Origin: Phenylobacterium sp.
GTDB taxonomy: Bacteria > Pseudomonadota > Alphaproteobacteria > Caulobacterales > Caulobacteraceae
Assembly: GCF_030645195.1 (NCBI RefSeq)
Contig: NZ_JAUSLW010000193.1
Location: 1 to 32,863, forward strand
Reading direction: 5' to 3'
DNA: 32,863 nt
Shown here: one piece after another, positions 22,230 to 30,197 of the stretch
How positions within the stretch are numbered: position 1 is the first letter of the stretch
How the letters are laid out: each line of letters begins with the position of its first letter
Translations under genes and position numbers: made by a program
Notes under the pieces: generated by a model
Told to the model about the DNA's origin: nothing
The model's input: the letters and a program-made list of their open reading frames with translations, nothing else
Database searches by the model: none

Positions 22230-22377
22230 CGAAGTCTCCGGCGGAGCGGGGACTTTTCAGCGTTTGTGGTTAACCCCGGCTTACGGCGGGCCCCGCAGGA
22301 CACCGCGCGGAGTTTCCGCTTGGAGCCTTCGGCGTTTTCAACGATTTGAGGCGGACCGACGTTCGAGGGACTGACAG

Positions 22378-23322
22378 ATGGCTTCCGGCCTCGCCGCGCT
22401 GCTGGACGATGTGGCGGGGATCGCCAAGATCGCCGCGGCCTCGGTGGACGATGTGGCCGGGGCGGCCGGCAAAGCCGGGTCCAAGGCCGTGGGCGTGGTG
22501 GTGGACGACGCCGCGGTGACCCCGGGCTACGCCATGGGCTTCACCCCTGACCGCGAGCTGCCTATCGTCTGGAAGATCGCGATGGGGTCCCTGCGCAACA
22601 AGTTCTTCTTCCTGCTGCCCGGGGCCCTGGCGCTCAGCGCCTTCGCCCCCTGGCTGGTGACGCCCCTGCTGATGCTGGGCGGGTCCTACCTGACCTTCGA
22701 GGCCAGCGAGAAGATCCTGGAGGTCTTCCTGCCGCACGAGGCCGGCGACGAGGTGGAGGCGCTGGCGCTCTCCTCCACGGAGCTGGAGGACCAGAAGGTG
22801 GCCGGCGCCATCCGCACCGACCTGATCCTGTCGGCGGAGATCATGTTCATCGCGCTCGCCGACGTCGCCGCCCGGCCCCTGGCCCTCCAGGCCGCGGCGC
22901 TCGCGCTGGTGGGCCTGCTGCTGACCATCGGGGTCTATGGGGTGGTGGGCCTGCTGGTGAAGATGGACGACATCGGCCTGCACCTGGCCCAGCGGCGCAC
23001 GCGGGTGGCCCGGGCCCTGGGACGCGGCCTGGTGCGGGCCATGCCGACGGTGCTGGGCGGGCTGTCGACCATCGGCACGGCGGCCATGCTGTGGGTCGGG
23101 GGCGGCATCCTGGTCCACGGCCTGGAGCATTTCGGCTGGGACGCCATCCCGCACCTGGTGGAGGGGCTGTCCCACTGGGCGGGCCAGGTCCCCGGGGTCG
23201 GCGATATCACCGGCTGGATCGCCTTCGCGGCGGGCTCGGCGGTGGTGGGGCTGATGGTCGGCGCGACGATCGTGGGGATACTGCACCTGGTCCACAAGAT
23301 CGCGCCGTCCAAGGCCCACTGA
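22378..23322 (+). CDS. DUF808 (YedI-like) inner-membrane protein
   Basis: Protein of 314 residues matching the DUF808 family. It begins MASGLAALLDDVAGIAKIAAASVDDVAGAAGKAGSKAVGVVVDDAAVTP in residues 1-49, then ELPIVWKIAMGSLRNKF (about 61-77). It has about six membrane segments, and the end MVGATIVGILHLVHKI is typical. No biochemical function is established for the family. No operon partner is evident; it converges on the VOC gene with a 46-bp gap. Confidence 0.88.
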   Translation: MASGLAALLDDVAGIAKIAAASVDDVAGAAGKAGSKAVGVVVDDAAVTPGYAMGFTPDRELPIVWKIAMGSLRNKFFFLLPGALALSAFAPWLVTPLLMLGGSYLTFEASEKILEVFLPHEAGDEVEALALSSTELEDQKVAGAIRTDLILSAEIMFIALADVAARPLALQAAALALVGLLLTIGVYGVVGLLVKMDDIGLHLAQRRTRVARALGRGLVRAMPTVLGGLSTIGTAAMLWVGGGILVHGLEHFGWDAIPHLVEGLSHWAGQVPGVGDITGWIAFAAGSAVVGLMVGATIVGILHLVHKIAPSKAH

Positions 23323-23368
23323 GCTCCGGCGGCCGGGGTCAGCGGCGCAGCGGGATTTTCTTGTATTT

Positions 23369-23776
23369 TCAAACCTGTTCGACCGGTTGGTTGAAGGCCC
23401 AATGGACGCCGAAGGGATCGACCAGGGCGCCGTAGTAGTCGCCCCAGAACATGACCTGGGGCTCGGTGATCGCCGTGGCGCCGGCCGCGATGGCCCGCTT
23501 CCACCAGACGTCCAGGTCGGGGACGACGAGCTGCATGGTGAAACTGTGGGAGGGCTGGTGGGCGTGGCCGTGCTCGGGGAAGGCGTCGCCGAGCATCAGG
23601 GAGCCGCCGTTGATCTCCAGGTGGATGTGCATGAACCGCTTGCCGTCGTCGGCGGGCAGGCGGCGAAGCTCCTTGGCCCCTAAGGCCTTCTGGTAGAAGT
23701 CCGACGCCGCGCCGGCGCCCTCGACGCTGAGATAGGGGATTACCCCCTTGAACACGGGATCGATGGTCTGGGTCAT
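23369..23776 (-). CDS. VOC-family (PhnB-like) protein
   Basis: Protein of 135 residues with the glyoxalase/bleomycin-resistance fold: VIPYLSVEGAGAASDFYQKALGA at the N-terminus, HIHLEINGGSLMLGDAF in the middle, and QVMFWGDYYGALVDPFGVHWAFNQ (residues 107-130), the PhnB-type ending. It starts at 23776 and is the last gene of the sigma-factor locus. It also has its own promoter-like sequence (23847-23821) matching the one before the operon. Activity unknown; PhnB-like proteins often occur with ECF42 sigma factors and YCII proteins. Confidence 0.87.
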   Translation of the reverse strand: MTQTIDPVFKGVIPYLSVEGAGAASDFYQKALGAKELRRLPADDGKRFMHIHLEINGGSLMLGDAFPEHGHAHQPSHSFTMQLVVPDLDVWWKRAIAAGATAITEPQVMFWGDYYGALVDPFGVHWAFNQPVEQV

Positions 23777-23820
23777 ATCGGCTCTCCGATGCGCGCGCCC
23801 CTGTGGCGCTCTGATCCTAG

Positions 23821-23847
23821 GACGAACGGGGCGGCGGCGATCCGACA
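23821..23847 (-). promoter_or_regulatory. Putative ECF42-type promoter before VOC gene
   Basis: Minus strand: TGTCGG (23847-23842), 17 bases, CGTC (23824-23821), in the context CCGTTCGTCCTAG. It matches the upstream operon promoter (26066-26040), including TTCGTCCTAG and the identical spacer length. The VOC ATG is 44 bp further on. Confidence 0.65.
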
Positions 23848-23877
23848 GGGGCCGGCGACTTTCCGCCGCCGGTGGGT

Positions 23878-24345
23878 TCACAGGGTGGCCAGCACCTCGG
23901 CCAGCTGGTCGGCGCACTGGCCCCAGCCCGCATGGAAGCCCATCTGCTCGTGCTGGGCTTTGGCTTCGGCGGTCCAGTGGCGGGCGCGGGCGGTGTATTT
24001 CGTCCTGCCGCCCCCAAGGGGCTCGAAGGTGAGCTCGGCCACCATGAAAGGCTGGCCGGTGGGAACCCAGCCGGGACCGAAGGCGTCGGTGGTTACCAGC
24101 CGGCGGTTGGGCACGACCTCCAGGACCACGCCGGGGTTGGAGTATTCGGTCCCGTCCTCGGACATCATCAGGGTGTTGAAGACGCCGCCGGGCTTCAGGT
24201 CGATCTCTACCTTGGGCGTGGTGAAGGGGCGGGGCGCGAACCACCGCGGCAGGATCGCCGGGTCGGTCCAGGCCTTGAAGACCTTCTCCGGCGGAGCGTC
24301 GAAGATGCGTTCGAGGACGAGGTCGTGTTGGGCGTCGGCGGTCAT
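23878..24345 (-). CDS. SRPBCC (AHSA1-like) domain protein
   Basis: Protein of 155 residues with the START/AHSA1 fold: LVLERIFDAPPEKVFKAWTDPAILPRWFAPRPF at residues 9-41, PGGVFNTLMMSEDGTEYSNPGVVLEVVPNRRLVTTDAF, and a C-terminal helix GFHAGWGQCADQLAEVLATL. These proteins bind hydrophobic ligands; no catalytic role is evident. It follows the sigma-factor gene by 36 bp on the same strand. Confidence 0.87.
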   Translation of the reverse strand: MTADAQHDLVLERIFDAPPEKVFKAWTDPAILPRWFAPRPFTTPKVEIDLKPGGVFNTLMMSEDGTEYSNPGVVLEVVPNRRLVTTDAFGPGWVPTGQPFMVAELTFEPLGGGRTKYTARARHWTAEAKAQHEQMGFHAGWGQCADQLAEVLATL

Positions 24346-24381
24346 CTGGGGTCTCCCATCGGTGGGCTTGTCGATCTGTCC

Positions 24382-25638
24382 CTAGGCCGCGCCGGGGCCG
24401 TCCTGCTGGAGGCGGTCTAGGTGGAGGCGGATGTGGGCGGCCTCGGCGGGGGTGTTGGCGAGCGCGATGGCGCGGCCGAAGGCCTCGCGGGCCTCGTCCC
24501 TGCGGTCGAGCTGCAGCAGGAAGGCGCCCTTGACCCCGAAGAAGTGGAAATAGCCCGCCAACCGCTCGGCCAGGGGCGCAATCATGTCGAGGGCGGCCTG
24601 GGCGCCGGCGACCCTGGACACCGCCACGGCGCGGTTGAGCGTGATGACCGGAGAAGGGGTGAGTATCTCCAGGTGGGCGTAGAGCCGGTCGATCTGGGGC
24701 CAGTCGGTCTGCGAGGGCGTGGCGGCGCGGGCGTGCAGGGCGGCGATGGCGGCCTGGATCTGGTAGGGACCGGGGCGGCGATGGCGCATGGCCTTGTCGA
24801 TCAGGGCCAGGCCCTCGGCGATCATGCCGGGGTTCCAGAGGGACCTGTCCTGATCCTCCATCAGGATGATCTCGCCCTCCGCGTCGTAGCGGGCGGCCGA
24901 GCGGGCGTGCTGGATCAGCAGCAGGGCGGTCAGGCCCATGACCTCCGGCTCGGCCTGGAACAGGCGCAGCAGCAGGCGGGCCAGCCGGATGGCCTCCTCG
25001 CAGAGCGGACTGCGGGCGGCCACCTCGCCGGGGCCGGCGGAATAGCCCTCGTTGAACACCAGGTAGACCATGGCCGCCACGCCCGCGAGACGCTCGGAGC
25101 GCTCCACGGCGCCGGGCGCCTCGAAGGGGACGTCGGCGCGGGCGATGCGGCCCTTGGCCCGGGTGATCCGCTGCTCCATGGCGCTCTCGCTTACCAGGAA
25201 GGCCCGGGCGATCTGCCTGACCGACAGGCCCGAGACGATGCGCAGGGCCAGGGCGATCTGCTGGGTGGGCGGCAGGTCGGGGTGGCAGCAGATGAACAGC
25301 AGCCTCAGGATGTCGTCGCGGTAGTGGGCGCCGTCCAGGCGCTCGGCCAGCGGGCTCTCCACGTCGTCGAGGTCGGAGATCTGGTCCTCGGCGGGCAGGG
25401 GGGCCTGGCGGCTCTGGCGGCGGACCTGGTCGATGGCGGCGTTGCGGCCCACCATGATCAGCCAGGCGGCCGGATCGCGGGGCGGGCCGTTCTCCGGCCA
25501 GGCCTTCAGCGCCCGCAGACAGGCGTTCTGGAAGGCCTCCTCGGCGGTGTCGAGATCGCGGAAATAGCGCAGCAGGGCGCCGACGGCCTGGGGCCGGGCG
25601 GCCGTCATGGCCTGCTCGATCCAGGCCAGGTCGCTCAT
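24382..25638 (-). CDS. ECF42-type RNA polymerase sigma factor
   Basis: Extracytoplasmic-function sigma factor of 418 residues, much longer than ordinary ECF factors (about 180-200). Region 2 spans AVGALLRYFRDLDTAEEAFQNACLRALKAWP and AWLIMVGRNAAIDQVRR. Region 4 is LRIVSGLSVRQIARAFLVSESAMEQRITRAKGRIA. After about residue 180 a long helical extension (VYLVFNEGYSAGPGE, RLLLRLFQAEPEVMGLTALLLIQHARSAARYDAEGEIILMEDQDRSLW, TPSPVITLNRAVAVSRVAG) is the hallmark of the ECF42 group, in which the extension replaces an anti-sigma factor. Its ATG overlaps the YCII stop codon (ATGA). Matching promoter-like sequences suggest it transcribes its own operon, the VOC gene and a distant YCII gene. Confidence 0.92.
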   Translation of the reverse strand: MSDLAWIEQAMTAARPQAVGALLRYFRDLDTAEEAFQNACLRALKAWPENGPPRDPAAWLIMVGRNAAIDQVRRQSRQAPLPAEDQISDLDDVESPLAERLDGAHYRDDILRLLFICCHPDLPPTQQIALALRIVSGLSVRQIARAFLVSESAMEQRITRAKGRIARADVPFEAPGAVERSERLAGVAAMVYLVFNEGYSAGPGEVAARSPLCEEAIRLARLLLRLFQAEPEVMGLTALLLIQHARSAARYDAEGEIILMEDQDRSLWNPGMIAEGLALIDKAMRHRRPGPYQIQAAIAALHARAATPSQTDWPQIDRLYAHLEILTPSPVITLNRAVAVSRVAGAQAALDMIAPLAERLAGYFHFFGVKGAFLLQLDRRDEAREAFGRAIALANTPAEAAHIRLHLDRLQQDGPGAA

Positions 25639-26015
25639 GAGGCGCCGATCCCCGGCACGCCCGGCAGGAACAGCCGCAGGGGCCGCACCTCATAGCCGCC
25701 GCCCGAGGCCGGATTGGCCTTGGTGAGCTGGCGCGCGGTGTCCAGGGCCTCCTCCAGGTCCTTGCAGTCGACGATGTAGAAGCCCAGCAGCTGCTCCTTG
25801 GTCTCCACGAAGGGACCGTCGAGGACCAGGCCCTCCTCGCGGCGCAGGGAGGTGGCCGCCGTGGTGGGCATCAGGCGGATGGCGGGACCGAAGCGGCCTT
25901 CGTCCATCAGCTTCTGGTGGACCTTGTCCAGGCTCGCCATGACGGCGTCGTCCTCCGCCTGGGTCCAGCCGGTGACGATCTCTTCGGTGTTGTAGCAAAG
26001 GATGGCGTAGAGCAT
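25635..26015 (-). CDS. YCII/DGPF protein, first gene of the ECF42 operon
   Basis: Protein of 126 residues: MLYAILCYNTEEIVTGWTQAEDDAVMASLDKVHQKL at residues 1-36, then the DGPF motif LVLDGPFVETKEQLLGFYIVDCKDLEEALDTA. It starts at 26015 behind AGGGA; longer in-frame starts would run through the promoter. It overlaps the sigma gene by 4 bp, so the two are co-translated. It is the usual partner of ECF42 sigma factors and may sense the inducing signal; this is not proven. Confidence 0.9.
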   Translation of the reverse strand: MLYAILCYNTEEIVTGWTQAEDDAVMASLDKVHQKLMDEGRFGPAIRLMPTTAATSLRREEGLVLDGPFVETKEQLLGFYIVDCKDLEEALDTARQLTKANPASGGGYEVRPLRLFLPGVPGIGAS

Positions 26016-26039
26016 CGGAGCGTCCCTGATCGAGGCTAG

Positions 26040-26066
26040 GACGAACGAGTATGCCCGGGGCCGACA
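26040..26066 (-). promoter_or_regulatory. Putative ECF42-type promoter of the sigma operon
   Basis: Minus strand: TGTCGG (26066-26061), 17 bases, CGTC (26043-26040), in the context TCGTTCGTCCTAG. The YCII ATG is 25 bp downstream. The rest of the gap to the next gene (26067-26331) holds no gene or clear site that I can support; it presumably carries the promoter of the GTPase gene at 26332. Confidence 0.65.
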
Positions 26067-26331
26067 GCGGTTCGAGGAAAAAGCGCGGCCCCTAGTCCCA
26101 GGCTCTGCAATCCGGGCGGCGGCGGCAAGCGGGGCGAAATCGAATTCGCGAGGAGGGGACGCGAAAGCCACACCTGGAGTTGCGCGGGCGCCAATTGCGC
26201 GAACGCGGGTTGCCGAGCCCTCCGGCGTCTGACGTACTGTCTCCTCCAGTCACCCAACCCGGAGAGCCCCGTGCGCCAAAGCATCATGACCATCGAGAAA
26301 GGAACCCCCTATCGACAGGACATGACGCTGC

Positions 26332-28335
26332 ATGCGAACGCTCAACCTCGGGATCCTGGCGCACGTCGACGCCGGAAAGACTAGCCTCACCGAACGCCTG
26401 CTCTACGCCGCCGGGGCCATCGCCCAGATGGGCAGCGTGGACGGCGGCGACACCCAGACCGACTCCCTGGCCCAGGAACGCCGCCGGGGCATCACCATCA
26501 AGTCCGCCGTGGCGTCCTTCGCCATCGGCGACGTCACGGTCAATCTGATCGACACGCCCGGCCACCCCGACTTCATCGCCGAGGTGGAGCGGGTGCTGAG
26601 CGTGCTGGACGGCGCGGTCCTGGTGGTCTCGGCGGTGGAGGGGGTGCAGGCCCAGACCCGGGTGCTGATGCGCGCCCTGCAGCGCCTGGCCATCCCCACC
26701 CTGATCTTCGTCAACAAGATCGACCGCCGGGGCGCTCAGGACGCAGTCCTGCTGCGCGCCATGGCCGAGCGGCTGACCCGGGCGATCGTCCCGATGGGCG
26801 CGGTCCAGGGGCTGGGCGAACGGCAGGCGGCGGTCACCCCGTTCGGCCCCGAGGATCCGGCCTTCATCGGCCTGCTGGGGGAGCGGCTGGCCGACCACAA
26901 CGCCGCGATCCTGGCGGCCTATGTGGAGGGCGGGGCGCTGTCCTATCGCGGTTTGCGCAAGGCGCTGGCGGTCCAGACGGGGCGGGCTCAGCTGCATCCG
27001 GCGTTCTTCGGCTCGGCCATCACGGGGGCGGGGACCGAGGCCCTGATGGCGGGGATCGCCGAGCTGCTGCCCGCCGCCCGCGGGACGCCCGAGGGACCGG
27101 TCTCCGGCGCGGTGTTCAAGGTCGAGCGCGGACCGGCGGGAGAGAAGATCGCCTTCGTCCGCATGTTCTCCGGGACGCTGCGGACGCGGGACCGGGTGAC
27201 CTTCGGCCGGGGCGGGGAGGGCAAGGTCACCGCGCTCAGTGTCTTCGAGCGCGGCGGCGCGGTTCGGGCCGAGGCCCTGGCCGCCGGGCGGATCGGCAAG
27301 GTCTGGGGCCTGGCCGACGTGCGGATCGGCGACGTCATCGGCGAGCCGCGGGCCGGGGCGGCGGTTCGTCACTTCCCGGCGCCGACCCTGGAGACCCTGG
27401 TGCGGCCCCTGCGGGCCGCCGACAAGGGGTCGATGCTGGCGGCGCTCGCCCAGCTGGCCGAACAGGACCCGCTGATCGGCCTGCGGCAGGACGATGTGCG
27501 CCAGGAGGTCTTCGTCTCCCTCTATGGCGAGGTGCAGAAGGAGGTGATCGCCGAGACCCTGGCGGGAGAGTTCGGGGTGCAGGTGGTCTTCGAGGCCACG
27601 ACGACCCTGTGCATCGAGCGGGTGGCGGGCGTCGGGTCGGCCGCCGAGATCCTGCGGCAGAAGCCCAATCCCTTCCTGGCCACGGTGGGCTTGCGGATCG
27701 AGCCCGGACCGTTGCATTGCGGCGTGGTGTTCGCGCTGGAGGTGGAGTTGGGGTCCATTCCGCTGGCCTTCCACAAGGCGGTGGAGGAGACGGTGCATCG
27801 GACCCTGGCCCAGGGGCTGTATGGCTGGCCGGTGACCGACTGCGTGGTGACCATGACCCACTCCGGCTACCAGCCGCGCCAGAGCCACTCCCACGCCACC
27901 TTCGACAAGAGCATGTCGAGCACGGCCGGCGACTTCCGCAACCTGACCCCGCTGGTGCTGATGGCGGCCCTGAAGCAGGCCGGATCGGTGGTGTGCGAGC
28001 CCATGCAGCGCTTCGAGCTGGAGATCCCCGCCGACACCCTGGGGACCCTGCTGCCGCTGCTGGCGCGGCTGGAGGCGGCGCCGCGGCCGCCGCTCATGCA
28101 GGGGGCGGCCTGCCGGCTGGAAGGGGACATCCCGGCGGCGCGGGTCCACGAGCTGCAACAGCGGCTGCCCGGCCTGACCCGTGGGGAGGGGGTGCTGGAG
28201 TCGGAGACCGACCACTACCGGCCGGTGCGCGGCGCGCCTCCGACCCGGCGGCGCACCGACCTCGATCCCCTGGACCGGCGGATGTACCTGCTGCGCCTGT
28301 CCCGGCCGGACCTGGCGTGGATCGGGGAACCCTAG
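26332..28335 (+). CDS. Tet(M)/Otr(A)-type ribosomal protection GTPase
   Basis: EF-G-like GTPase of 667 residues, close in length to tetracycline ribosomal protection proteins (about 640-660). G1 is GILAHVDAGKTSLTERLL (7-24), the switch region has RRGITIKSA, G3 is DTPGH (74-78) and G4 is NKID (128-131). It lacks the long EF-G insert and reads like Otr(A)/Tet(M) throughout. The domain IV loop that contacts the decoding site is SMSSTAGDFRNLTPLVL (compare SPVSTPADFR in Tet(M)), and the tail ends DRRMYLLRLSRPDLAW. Such proteins displace tetracycline from the ribosome. A chromosomal homologue may protect against other inhibitors, so resistance is inferred. The GC-rich codon use matches the neighbours, and no mobile genes are nearby. 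Confidence 0.85.
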   Translation: MRTLNLGILAHVDAGKTSLTERLLYAAGAIAQMGSVDGGDTQTDSLAQERRRGITIKSAVASFAIGDVTVNLIDTPGHPDFIAEVERVLSVLDGAVLVVSAVEGVQAQTRVLMRALQRLAIPTLIFVNKIDRRGAQDAVLLRAMAERLTRAIVPMGAVQGLGERQAAVTPFGPEDPAFIGLLGERLADHNAAILAAYVEGGALSYRGLRKALAVQTGRAQLHPAFFGSAITGAGTEALMAGIAELLPAARGTPEGPVSGAVFKVERGPAGEKIAFVRMFSGTLRTRDRVTFGRGGEGKVTALSVFERGGAVRAEALAAGRIGKVWGLADVRIGDVIGEPRAGAAVRHFPAPTLETLVRPLRAADKGSMLAALAQLAEQDPLIGLRQDDVRQEVFVSLYGEVQKEVIAETLAGEFGVQVVFEATTTLCIERVAGVGSAAEILRQKPNPFLATVGLRIEPGPLHCGVVFALEVELGSIPLAFHKAVEETVHRTLAQGLYGWPVTDCVVTMTHSGYQPRQSHSHATFDKSMSSTAGDFRNLTPLVLMAALKQAGSVVCEPMQRFELEIPADTLGTLLPLLARLEAAPRPPLMQGAACRLEGDIPAARVHELQQRLPGLTRGEGVLESETDHYRPVRGAPPTRRRTDLDPLDRRMYLLRLSRPDLAWIGEP

Positions 28336-28376
28336 CGACAAACTCGGATGCGCGCTCCGCGCCCCAGCAAGACACC

Positions 28377-28470
28377 GTCATCCCGGGCGACCGCAGGGAG
28401 ACCCGGGACCCAGGGGGATTGAATGCGGCCCCTGGGTCCCGGCTCTCCGCTGCGCTGCGGCCGGGATGAC
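28377..28470. repeat. Palindromic paired-hairpin element (94 bp)
   Basis: Outer ends GTCATCCCGG (28377-28386) and CCGGGATGAC (28461-28470) are inverted repeats, and an inner 14-bp perfect stem pairs 28403-28416 with 28429-28442 (CCGGGACCCAGGGG). Each half can also fold as its own hairpin: TCCCGGG with CCCGGGA on the left and TCCCGG with CCGGGA on the right. It lies between the GTPase and monooxygenase genes. Confidence 0.85.
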
Positions 28471-28586
28471 GTGGGAGGCTTGGTGCGCCAGCACGACCTC
28501 TGGCCCTGCCTGGCGCCTGCGGGGGGCTTCCTTTCCACGCGGGGCATGTGTCTATGTGGGCGACAACAGGAATTTGGGGATCGGGT

Positions 28587-30065
28587 ATGGCGGACTTCGA
28601 CGTGGTGATCGTGGGCGCGGGCCTGTCGGGGATCGGCGCGGCCTATCACCTGCAGACCAACTGCCCGGACCGCACCTATGCGATCCTGGAGGGCCGCGAG
28701 GCGATCGGCGGCACCTGGGACCTGTTCCGCTATCCGGGCATCCGCTCCGACAGCGACATGTACACCCTGGGCTACGCCTTCAAGCCGTGGACGCAGGCCA
28801 AGGCCATCGCCGACGGGCCCTCGATCCTGACCTATATTCGCGAGACCGCCAGCGACCATCGCATCGACCAGCACATCCGCTTCGGGACCCAGGTGAAGAG
28901 CGCCGCCTGGTCGACCGAGGACGCCTGCTGGACGGTGCAGGTGGAGACCAACGGCAAGGCCGGCACGGTCAGCGCCAACTTCCTGTTCCTGTGCGGCGGC
29001 TATTACAGCTATGCGGGCGGCTATACTCCGGAGTTCCCGGGGGTCGAGCGGTTCAAGGGCGAGCTGGTCCATCCCCAGACGTGGCCGGAAGGCCTCGACC
29101 ACACCGGCAAGAAGGTGGTGGTGATCGGCTCGGGCGCCACGGCGGTGACCCTGGTGCCGGAGATGGCCAAGACCGCGGCCCACGTCACCATGCTGCAGCG
29201 CTCGCCGACCTATGTCGTGGCCGCGCCTGGGGAGGATAAGGCCGCCAACTGGCTGCGCACCAAGCTGCCGGCCAAGCTGGCCTACGCCATCACCCGCTGG
29301 CGCAAGGTGCTGTTGGGGATGGTCTTCTACAACTACGCCCGCAAGCAGCCGGCCAAGGTGAAGGCCGGGATCGTCGGCATGGTCCGCAAGGAGCTGGGCC
29401 CCGACTACGATGTCGAGACCCACTTCACCCCCAGCTACAATCCCTGGGACCAGCGCATCTGCCTCGTGCCCGACGCCGACCTGTTCGCCGCGATCAGGAG
29501 CGGGGCGGCCGAGGTGGTCACCGACCATATCGAGACCTTCACCGAGACGGGGATCAAGCTGACGTCCGGCAAGGTGCTGGAGGCCGACATCGTGGTCTCG
29601 GCCACGGGCCTGGTGCTGCAGGCCATGAACGGGCTGAAACTCAGCGTCGACGGCCGCCCGGTCGATCCGGGCAAGACGCTGTCCTACAAGGGCATGATGT
29701 ACGAGGGCGTGCCGAACCTGGCCTCGGCCTTCGGCTACACCAACGCCTCCTGGACGCTGAAGTGCGACCTGACCTGCGAGTATGTCTGCCGCCTGCTGAA
29801 CCACATGACCAAGACGGGGAACCGCCAGGTCACGCCGCGCAACACCGACCCCACCATTGGCCAGGTTCCGTGGCTCGACTTCTCCTCGGGCTATGTCCAG
29901 CGGGCCATGGCCAGCTTCCCCAAACAGGGGACCAAGGCCCCCTGGAAGCTGCACCAGAACTACGCCCTGGACCTGCTGAACCTGCGTTTCACCAAGATCG
30001 AGGACGGGGTGCTGGAGTTCTCCAACAAGGCCGGAAGCAAGGCGCGAAGGTTGGAAGCGGCGTAA
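28587..30065 (+). CDS. Flavin monooxygenase, Baeyer-Villiger (EtaA-like)
   Basis: NADPH- and FAD-dependent monooxygenase of 492 residues. The FAD-binding Rossmann motif is VVIVGAGLSGIGAAYHL (6-22), followed by EGREAIGGTWDLFRYPGIRSDSD. The Baeyer-Villiger fingerprint appears as FKGELVHPQTWPE (156-168), the HPQxW variant seen in EtaA-type enzymes, and the NADPH site is VVVIGSGATAVTLVPE (177-192). Such enzymes insert oxygen next to ketones or oxidise sulfur. The substrate is unknown. The start at 28587 is set by the FAD motif. The gene is flanked by two related palindromic elements (28377 and 30080). Confidence 0.9.
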   Translation: MADFDVVIVGAGLSGIGAAYHLQTNCPDRTYAILEGREAIGGTWDLFRYPGIRSDSDMYTLGYAFKPWTQAKAIADGPSILTYIRETASDHRIDQHIRFGTQVKSAAWSTEDACWTVQVETNGKAGTVSANFLFLCGGYYSYAGGYTPEFPGVERFKGELVHPQTWPEGLDHTGKKVVVIGSGATAVTLVPEMAKTAAHVTMLQRSPTYVVAAPGEDKAANWLRTKLPAKLAYAITRWRKVLLGMVFYNYARKQPAKVKAGIVGMVRKELGPDYDVETHFTPSYNPWDQRICLVPDADLFAAIRSGAAEVVTDHIETFTETGIKLTSGKVLEADIVVSATGLVLQAMNGLKLSVDGRPVDPGKTLSYKGMMYEGVPNLASAFGYTNASWTLKCDLTCEYVCRLLNHMTKTGNRQVTPRNTDPTIGQVPWLDFSSGYVQRAMASFPKQGTKAPWKLHQNYALDLLNLRFTKIEDGVLEFSNKAGSKARRLEAA

Positions 30066-30079
30066 CTCCGCCCCAAGCT

Positions 30080-30189
30080 GTCATCCCGGTTTCCGTGGCA
30101 CGCGGAAGACCGGGACCCATAGACACCGATCCATCCGGCACGCCCCGCGCGTCTGGGTCCTGGACAACGCTTCGCGTTTCCGGGATGAC
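30080..30189. repeat. Palindromic paired-hairpin element (110 bp)
   Basis: Outer ends are again GTCATCCCGG (30080-30089) and CCGGGATGAC (30180-30189); inner segments CCGGGACCCA (30110-30119) and TGGGTCCTGG (30154-30163) pair with one G-T. The left half contains a small hairpin (TTCCG/CGGAA) and the right half another (AACGC/GCGTT). It lies between the convergent monooxygenase and GNAT genes and may end transcription. Confidence 0.85.
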
Positions 30190-30197
30190 ACCCTGGG

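Noticed and set aside
22354..22365. ACCGACGTTCGA before the DUF808 gene, close to the CGAACGACGTTCG palindrome of the receptor promoter.
   Set aside because: Single copy with a mismatch in the core and no symmetry; likely chance.
26286..26384. A 32-codon frame starting 46 bp before the ribosomal protection gene and overlapping its start, reminiscent of the tet(M) leader peptide.
   Set aside because: No convincing ribosome site, no attenuator hairpins, and it overlaps rather than precedes the gene; chance frames are common in GC-rich DNA.
28377..30189. Composite transposon carrying the monooxygenase.
   Set aside because: The flanking elements have no transposase and I found no target-site duplication; kept only as a possible recombination substrate.
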